A stretch of 36,063 nt of DNA from JAUWTJ01 sp965603015 (GTDB lineage: Bacteria; Pseudomonadota; Alphaproteobacteria; M2410): positions 1 to 36,063 of the forward strand of contig CBFDBJ010000030.1 of NCBI GenBank assembly GCA_965603015.1. Reading direction: 5' to 3'. The translations under genes were made by a program, and so were the position numbers. Position 1 is the first letter of the stretch; the number at the start of each line of letters is the position of its first letter. Shown piece after piece: positions 31,553 through 36,063 of the stretch. Under the pieces are notes generated by a model. It was not told the origin of the DNA. It saw only the letters and a list, made by a program, of their open reading frames with translations, and did no database searches.

Positions 31553-32920
31553 ATGACAGATCATTCAGATGATGATGCCGAAGAGGTCTCGTCCCCGACA
31601 GGCGAAACCGGTTCGGATCCGCTGGAGACAACAGATCTGAATTTTGTTCAAACGTCCGGTGGTGTTGGATTGGGACAGGCTTTGACACTGGACCAGGGAT
31701 CAATTCACTCAACCACCACGCCGGAAGAGAGAAAAAGGGGCGTTGTTGTTCTCTTTCTTTCGTTGATCATTGTCAGCATGGGCCTCTCAAGCATCTTTAA
31801 TATCCTGCCGGCTCTGGCCCGGGTGCTTGGATATGCTGAATGGCAGACATCAGCAATTTTCTCGGTCTCTGCCTTTTTCTGGGTTTTCGCCAGTCCGTAT
31901 TGGGGAATGAAGAGCGATATTTGGGGACGCAAGACTGCGATCCTGATTGGAACAGGCGGCTATACTGTTTCGACAATTCTGTTTGCGTTTGCCGCTCACG
32001 CTGCTGAAGCCTCAATTGTTTCACTGTCGATGGGGTTCTTCCTCATGATAACGGCCCGCTCGATCTTTGGTCTGTTCGGGTCCAGCACCAATCCTGCGGC
32101 CAATGCCTATATCGCGGATAGAACGGCGCCAAAAGAGCGGGCCGCCGGACTTGGTCTGCTGGCTGCGGCTTTTGGTATTGGCCAGATCCTGGGCCCGGCC
32201 ATGGCGGGTGCCTTGTCTGTATTTGGATTATTGGTGCCGATCTACTTTATCGCAGCGATGGGCGGGGTCTCAGGACTTCTGGTCTGGCGCTATCTGCCAG
32301 AGCGGACCAAACCTGTTCAACGAAAAGAGCGCGTCAAGCTGCCACTATTCGATAGCCGCGTGCTTCCATTTGTAATTTTCGGTGTTGCGTTAAGTCTGGT
32401 TCAAACCATCATTGGACAGACTATTACGTATTATTTCATGGACAAGCTACATATCCCGCCCGAAGTTGCCCCGCAATATACATTTCCGGCGTTCACGCTC
32501 ATGGCTTTGGGTGCACTGTTCGCGCAGTTTGTTCTTATCCGAAATTTTGGGCTGAAATCCAGAACCTTGATGCGGTGGGGTATCGGCTTGGCGATACTGA
32601 CGCTTGTTGCCTTTGTTATTGCGCCTACGTTCGGCGCCTTGATGTTTGCGATGCTTTTGCAAGGTCTTGCTTTTGGTATGGCAAGACCCGGGTTTTCTGC
32701 CGCGGCGTCGCTGGCGGTGGAAGCGCATGAACAAGGGGCCGTGGCCGGTCTCCTCGGTGGTACCGGGGGTACGGGCGCTATTCTCAGCCCGTTTATTGTG
32801 TATTTTGTCTATCAGGGCATATCACCGGAGGCGACCTACCTGATGGGCGCCGTGCTTCTTGCTGTCCTCTTTGCGACCCTTTTCTGGGTGCCGGCGTTCA
32901 AGGTGCGACGGGATCACTAG
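31553..32920 (+). CDS. MFS transporter
   Basis: 455 residues with 12 predicted membrane helices after an unusually long acidic, hydrophilic N-terminal region (about 60 residues). Motif A is GMKSDIWGRKTA between helices 2 and 3, and a second conserved loop reads DRTAPKERAAGLGLLAAAFGIGQILGPA in sequence, as in drug-proton antiporters of the DHA1 type. The substrate is unknown. Its stop overlaps the convergent mltB-like gene by 23 bp. AGGAAG lies before the ATG. Confidence 0.9.
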   Translation: MTDHSDDDAEEVSSPTGETGSDPLETTDLNFVQTSGGVGLGQALTLDQGSIHSTTTPEERKRGVVVLFLSLIIVSMGLSSIFNILPALARVLGYAEWQTSAIFSVSAFFWVFASPYWGMKSDIWGRKTAILIGTGGYTVSTILFAFAAHAAEASIVSLSMGFFLMITARSIFGLFGSSTNPAANAYIADRTAPKERAAGLGLLAAAFGIGQILGPAMAGALSVFGLLVPIYFIAAMGGVSGLLVWRYLPERTKPVQRKERVKLPLFDSRVLPFVIFGVALSLVQTIIGQTITYYFMDKLHIPPEVAPQYTFPAFTLMALGALFAQFVLIRNFGLKSRTLMRWGIGLAILTLVAFVIAPTFGALMFAMLLQGLAFGMARPGFSAAASLAVEAHEQGAVAGLLGGTGGTGAILSPFIVYFVYQGISPEATYLMGAVLLAVLFATLFWVPAFKVRRDH

Positions 32921-34250
32921 CGGGTGCCGTCTCATTGCCGTTGAGTTTTTCAAGCAATTCGGTGGTTGCAAAACCGTCGGCGATCATGTCGTTCTGCTTT
33001 TGGAAAGTGCGGATCGCGTTGCGCGTTTTGCCACCAAGAATTCCGTCAATGCCGCCCGTGGGAATGCCTCGCGCGGCGAGGCGCCGTTGCAACTCCTTGC
33101 GCTGACTTTTTGACAGAGGTGTCATCTCGCGTGGCCAGTCCCGTGTCACACCGCTCCCACCGGCGACCTGGTCAGCGATGAGGCCAATGGCAAGGGCATA
33201 GGCCGTTGAATTATTATACCGGAGGATGGCGCGGAAGTTCTCGAAAATCAGGAAGGCTGGTCCCGTGTGTCCGGCTGGCACGATAATGGCGGCGGAACGA
33301 TCCATATCCGGTACCGGATCATCATTTATGAATGTAATGTCTGCCGCGCGCCACTCTTTCATGGTGCGCAGGTTTCGCCGGTCCGCCAGGGCATAGTCGA
33401 AAGTTTCGGGCAGTTTGACTTCACGGCCCCAGTCCTGGCCGGGCTGCCATCCGGACTGCGCCAGGTAGTTTGATATGGAGGCAAAGGCATCGCCCTGGTT
33501 GTCCCAGATGTCGCGCTTGCCGTCACCGTCATGATCAACCGCATAGGCGAGGTATGTGGTCGGGATGAACTGGCCGTGCCCCATGGCACCGGCCCAGGAC
33601 CCGGTTAAACCCACCGCGGACTTGTCACCGGCTTCAATGATTTCAAGCGCTGCCATCAATTGCGTTCGGCCGAATTTGGCGCGGCGGCCATGGAAAGCAA
33701 GTGTCGCAAGTGCCTCGATGACACTGTAGTCACCGGTGATCGCGCCGAAGCTTGTTTCAAGCCCCCAGATTGCGACGATGAAGCGTGACTGAACCTCATA
33801 TTTTTCCTGCAGCTCTGCAAAAAGTACCTTGTGATTTTCGAGGGCTTCCTTGCCCTTTTTGATCCGGTAGGACGACGCGGCGCCATCAAGGTACGACCAG
33901 ATCGGTTTGGAGAATTCAGGTTGAAACGCGTCGGCTTTCAGAACCTTCTGGTTCAATTTCACATCCGCGAAGGCTTCGGTCAGGGTCTTTTCGGACAGCC
34001 CCGAGGCGAGCGCCTGCTTTTTGAAGTCTTCAATCCACAGGGCGAACGCAGCTTCATCTCCCGCAGATGGTTCAAAGCGGGGTTTGGTTTGCGGATCAGA
34101 CAGGGGCTCGGTGGCCCCGACGGGGGGAATCACCAGAAGTGCCAGACCGAAGGCTGCAGCAGCAATCCGGCCTGAAAATGCCGCGGTCCCCTTAGAGAAA
34201 CGGCAGGCGAAGCTGCCGCTCTGCTCACACTCACACCAAACCCGAACCAT
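32898..34250 (-). CDS. Lytic murein transglycosylase B-family protein (GH103) with PG-binding domain
   Basis: About 450 residues. The enzyme cleaves the glycan strand of murein with formation of 1,6-anhydro ends. The catalytic Glu (about 165) is in AIWGLETSFGAITGDY, followed by TLAFHGRRAKFGRTQL, GSWAGAMGHGQFIPTTYLAYAVDHDGDG and NYLAQSGWQPG, the classic MltB signatures. A C-terminal PG_binding_1 domain (about 378-440; RRLAARGIPTGGIDGILGGKTRNAIRTFQ) follows. The N-terminus is a long basic leader with three Cys, then a hydrophobic stretch (IAAAAFGLALLVIPPVGA). I chose the ATG at 34250, where GGGG is eight bases upstream; the ATG at 34256 is too close to it. Confidence 0.92.
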   Translation of the reverse strand: MVRVWCECEQSGSFACRFSKGTAAFSGRIAAAAFGLALLVIPPVGATEPLSDPQTKPRFEPSAGDEAAFALWIEDFKKQALASGLSEKTLTEAFADVKLNQKVLKADAFQPEFSKPIWSYLDGAASSYRIKKGKEALENHKVLFAELQEKYEVQSRFIVAIWGLETSFGAITGDYSVIEALATLAFHGRRAKFGRTQLMAALEIIEAGDKSAVGLTGSWAGAMGHGQFIPTTYLAYAVDHDGDGKRDIWDNQGDAFASISNYLAQSGWQPGQDWGREVKLPETFDYALADRRNLRTMKEWRAADITFINDDPVPDMDRSAAIIVPAGHTGPAFLIFENFRAILRYNNSTAYALAIGLIADQVAGGSGVTRDWPREMTPLSKSQRKELQRRLAARGIPTGGIDGILGGKTRNAIRTFQKQNDMIADGFATTELLEKLNGNETAPASDPVAP

Positions 34251-34261
34251 ATACATATCCC

Positions 34262-34289
34262 CTTTGGATCAGCATGCCATTCTTTGGAT
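34262..34289. repeat. CTTTGGAT direct repeat upstream of the mltB-like gene
   Basis: CTTTGGAT occurs at 34262-34269 and again at 34282-34289, with starts 20 bases apart (about two helical turns). It could be a regulatory pair or coincidence; the first copy abuts the ribosome-site region of the transglycosylase gene. Confidence 0.3.
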
Positions 34290-34441
34290 AAGGTTTCATC
34301 ACCAAATTTTGGTCAAAGTCAGGCGCGGGGAAGGCGCTGGCCGATAGGCAATATTATTTGTAATAAAACAAAAGGTTAGATGTCTTGACGGCACGAAAAA
34401 TGGGGCCAAATGGTACCCCGTGGCAGGGATCCAAATGGCTG

Positions 34442-34470
34442 TTGACAGGGGTAGGGCTCGTCCCTATTGT
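34442..34470 (+). promoter_or_regulatory. Sigma70-type promoter of rpmJ
   Basis: A perfect -35 box TTGACA, a 17-base spacer and a TATTGT -10 box lie about 70 bases before the rpmJ ATG. This is the clearest housekeeping promoter in the window. Confidence 0.75.
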
Positions 34471-34539
34471 GCCGCGCTCAAAGCAAGGGTAGCCGTGAGT
34501 CTGGTAACCTGTATTGGCTGGCCAAAGAGGAAGTGTCCC

Positions 34540-34665
34540 ATGAAAGTTCGTAATTCTCTCAAATCGCTGAAAAACCGTCATCGGGACTGCCGTGTTGTGC
34601 GCCGCAAGGGACGGGTCTATGTGATCAACAAGACCAACCGCCGCTTCAAGGCGCGCCAGGGCTAG
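34540..34665 (+). CDS. rpmJ: 50S ribosomal protein L36, zinc-free form
   Basis: 41 residues, starting MKVRNSLKSLKNRHRDC and ending NRRFKARQG. This is the non-zinc (C-minus) L36 type, with the sequence pattern of alphaproteobacterial RpmJ: only one Cys remains of the four zinc ligands. L36 is part of the large ribosomal subunit. It stands alone with its own promoter and terminator. AGAGG lies about seven bases before the ATG. Confidence 0.95.
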   Translation: MKVRNSLKSLKNRHRDCRVVRRKGRVYVINKTNRRFKARQG

Positions 34666-34707
34666 GCTGATTGACTGGTCCTGATCGGGGCCGTTTTCAC
34701 AAAATTT

Positions 34708-34735
34708 AAAACCCCGTCCTGTGGCGGGGTTTTTG
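34708..34735 (+). terminator. Intrinsic terminator of rpmJ
   Basis: AAAACCCCG and CGGGGTTTT pair as a stem around an 8-base loop, with a T-run directly after it. It starts 43 bp beyond the rpmJ stop. The A-tract on the other side means it can also end the convergent PaaI-type gene. Confidence 0.85.
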
Positions 34736-34747
34736 TCGTTTGCCCCG

Positions 34748-35251
34748 CTAGTCGTGGTTGATATTGCGCTGGTTGGCGAATTTGTCCTTGATGGACTCTG
34801 CGACCTGAAATCTGGGGTCATCCTTACGCATGATCCGGTTGGTGCCGTTGGCACGAACGACGGGGCCGTCCGGCCCGATCAGAAATCCGGAAATGACAGC
34901 GGTCCTCTTTGTAAGATTGATAAAGTCGATTTTGCTCTCGATCCAGTCGCCGAGCCTGGCCGGTTTCAGAAAATCGCAGGCAAGGCCCATGGTCGGCAGA
35001 AAGCCCGCGTCCTTGACCCGAACGCCGATGTTAATCCCGAAGGCCACGTCGATCATCGTCATCAGCATGCCGCCATGGCAGATCTGCCCGGGGTTAATGT
35101 GGTGTTCGAGCACGGTAAAGCCGAGCACCGCATTTTCTTTTTCATGTTTGATATAGTAGGGCATGGCGAGGCCCATGAAGCCATAATCAAAGGTAGAAAG
35201 TTCAAACCCCTCGGGCCGCGAACCCCCGGATTCCTCATTATTCTTGGTCAC
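34748..35251 (-). CDS. PaaI-type hot-dog thioesterase
   Basis: 167 residues starting at a GTG (35251) after GGGAAGAGAGC; no other start lies before residue 26. Single hot-dog domain with the PaaI signature HHINPGQICHGGMLMTMIDVAFGINIG, then GLACDFLKPARLGDWIESK and INLTKRTAVISGFLIGPDGPVVRANGTNRIM in sequence. The family hydrolyses acyl- or aryl-CoA thioesters; the substrate is not predictable. In the usual PaaI fingerprint, Asn and the Asp/Glu of the helix (here Asp in TMIDVAFG) act in catalysis. Confidence 0.9.
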   Translation of the reverse strand: MTKNNEESGGSRPEGFELSTFDYGFMGLAMPYYIKHEKENAVLGFTVLEHHINPGQICHGGMLMTMIDVAFGINIGVRVKDAGFLPTMGLACDFLKPARLGDWIESKIDFINLTKRTAVISGFLIGPDGPVVRANGTNRIMRKDDPRFQVAESIKDKFANQRNINHD

Positions 35252-35310
35252 GCTCTCTCTTCCCTGTTTATTTTCTTGTTCCTTGCGAGTGCAGCTCTAG
35301 ACTGACACCT

Positions 35311-35919
35311 ATGACTATTGATGTGAAACGCAAATTTCAAATCTGTCTACTGGTTATGCTGACTGCAGCCCCGGCAAGCACGTTTGTCTCCCTGGCGGCG
35401 GAACAGGGGGGCGAGGGAGGCACGGCCGCCCCGGCCTTGCCCGACCGGATCGACGATCTCTTTGAGGATTTGCAGAACGCGCCAGAGGGCTTTGATGCCA
35501 GGGTCACCGAGAAGACCATCCTCAATGTTTTTGCCCAGTCAGGAAGTGCAACGGCTGATCTCCTGATGGACCGGGCCGCGAGCGCCATTCTGGACGGCGA
35601 TCTTGCGACGGGGCTGTCGCTGCTCAACCGCGTGACTGAATTGCAGCCGGACTTTGCAGAGGGCTTTCACCGCCGCTCCCAGGTGTTTTTTCAGCAGGAA
35701 GATTATACCAATGCCATGGTCGATCTTCAGCAGGTCCTGAGACTGGAGCCGAGACATTTCGTGGCGATCCGGTCGCTCGGGTTTGTGCTGCTTGAGACCG
35801 GTGACGAGGAGGGCGCGCTGACGGCCTTCCGCATGGCGCTGGCGCTTAATCCCCACATGGAAGATGTGCAGCAAGCCATCAAGAAATTGTCGCTGGATGT
35901 TGAGGGCCGCGGGATCTAG
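35311..35919 (+). CDS. Exported TPR-repeat protein
   Basis: 202 residues with a signal peptide (FQICLLVMLTAAPASTFVSLAA). Three tetratricopeptide-like helix pairs follow: about 85-115 (ADLLMDRAASAILDGDLATGLSLLNRV), 118-150 (FAEGFHRRSQVFFQQEDYTNAMVDLQQVLRLEP) and 152-185 (FVAIRSLGFVLLETGDEEGALTAFRMALALNP). The domain probably mediates protein-protein contacts in the periplasm. It is divergent from the PaaI-type gene by about 60 bp. Ribosome site is weak. Confidence 0.85.
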   Translation: MTIDVKRKFQICLLVMLTAAPASTFVSLAAEQGGEGGTAAPALPDRIDDLFEDLQNAPEGFDARVTEKTILNVFAQSGSATADLLMDRAASAILDGDLATGLSLLNRVTELQPDFAEGFHRRSQVFFQQEDYTNAMVDLQQVLRLEPRHFVAIRSLGFVLLETGDEEGALTAFRMALALNPHMEDVQQAIKKLSLDVEGRGI

Positions 35920-36063
35920 CCGATGCCTCGGGAGAGCCAGGCGCTTGCGGTACGACAATGACTGTTTGTGGCTGTCAGGAGTGTGTGCTTCCCCGACTAT
36001 TGTCAGTCAAAATTCCCGTCAGGCCCCAACCATGGCGATGCGCAGGAGATTGGTTTGGCCAGG

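Noticed and set aside
36019..36063. A minus-strand frame ending PGQTNLLRIAMVGA and TGA at the window edge could be the C-terminus of a gene.
   Set aside because: Only 14 codons are visible and no family is recognised, so it cannot be called a gene.

Overview
The window looks like a chromosomal segment of a marine or free-living alphaproteobacterium. The reasons are a DUF3333-type PstA, a bacterial phosphatidylcholine synthase, an HpnM/HpnN hopanoid-transport pair, a zinc-free RpmJ, CtrA-like TTAA motifs and a long alphaproteobacterial-style MotA. It carries no tRNA, rRNA, CRISPR array, transposase or integrase that I can see. Gene density is high, and most genes are ordinary housekeeping or lipid-related genes. 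The closest order (Hyphomicrobiales or Parvibaculales type) is a guess.

Layout. 1-4723 (minus): phosphate regulon phoR-pstS-pstC-pstA-pstB, with a Pho box before pstS and overlapping genes from pstS to pstA; pstB is cut by the window edge, and its last ~13 codons do not read as PstB. 4763-5239: a VOC-fold protein just upstream of phoR. 5332-9400 (minus): two exported proteins, an autotransporter and a ZU5/dockerin-like protein. 9511-13022: divergent hpnN and hpnM, inferred to move hopanoids or related lipids to the outer membrane. 13253-16603: a penicillin-acylase-family Ntn hydrolase and a site-2-type membrane protease with CBS domains, 6 bp apart. 16624-24004: an acyl-CoA/glutathione block made of four short transcription units (SDR-TesB-GST; OCD-GST; crotonase-acyl-CoA dehydrogenase; EthD-SnoaL), with a nested REP-like palindrome in the middle. 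24176-24874: phosphatidylcholine synthase. 24968-28775 (minus): an exported Sel1/peptidoglycan-binding protein followed by an exported beta-helix protein, ending in a clear terminator. 28776-30692: a long intergenic region, a small membrane protein and motA, with CtrA-like sites. 30693-35919: tandem-CDGSH Fe-S protein, small exported protein, MFS transporter, lytic transglycosylase, rpmJ, PaaI-type thioesterase and an exported TPR protein.

How it fits together. The recurring theme is the cell envelope: phosphate uptake, phosphatidylcholine synthesis, hopanoid transport, murein turnover and several exported proteins of unknown role. The least explained parts are the Sel1 + beta-helix pair, the ZU5/dockerin-like protein beside an autotransporter, and the acyl-CoA/GST block, whose crotonase lacks both canonical catalytic glutamates. 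I do not see a clear-cut new defence or mobile system.
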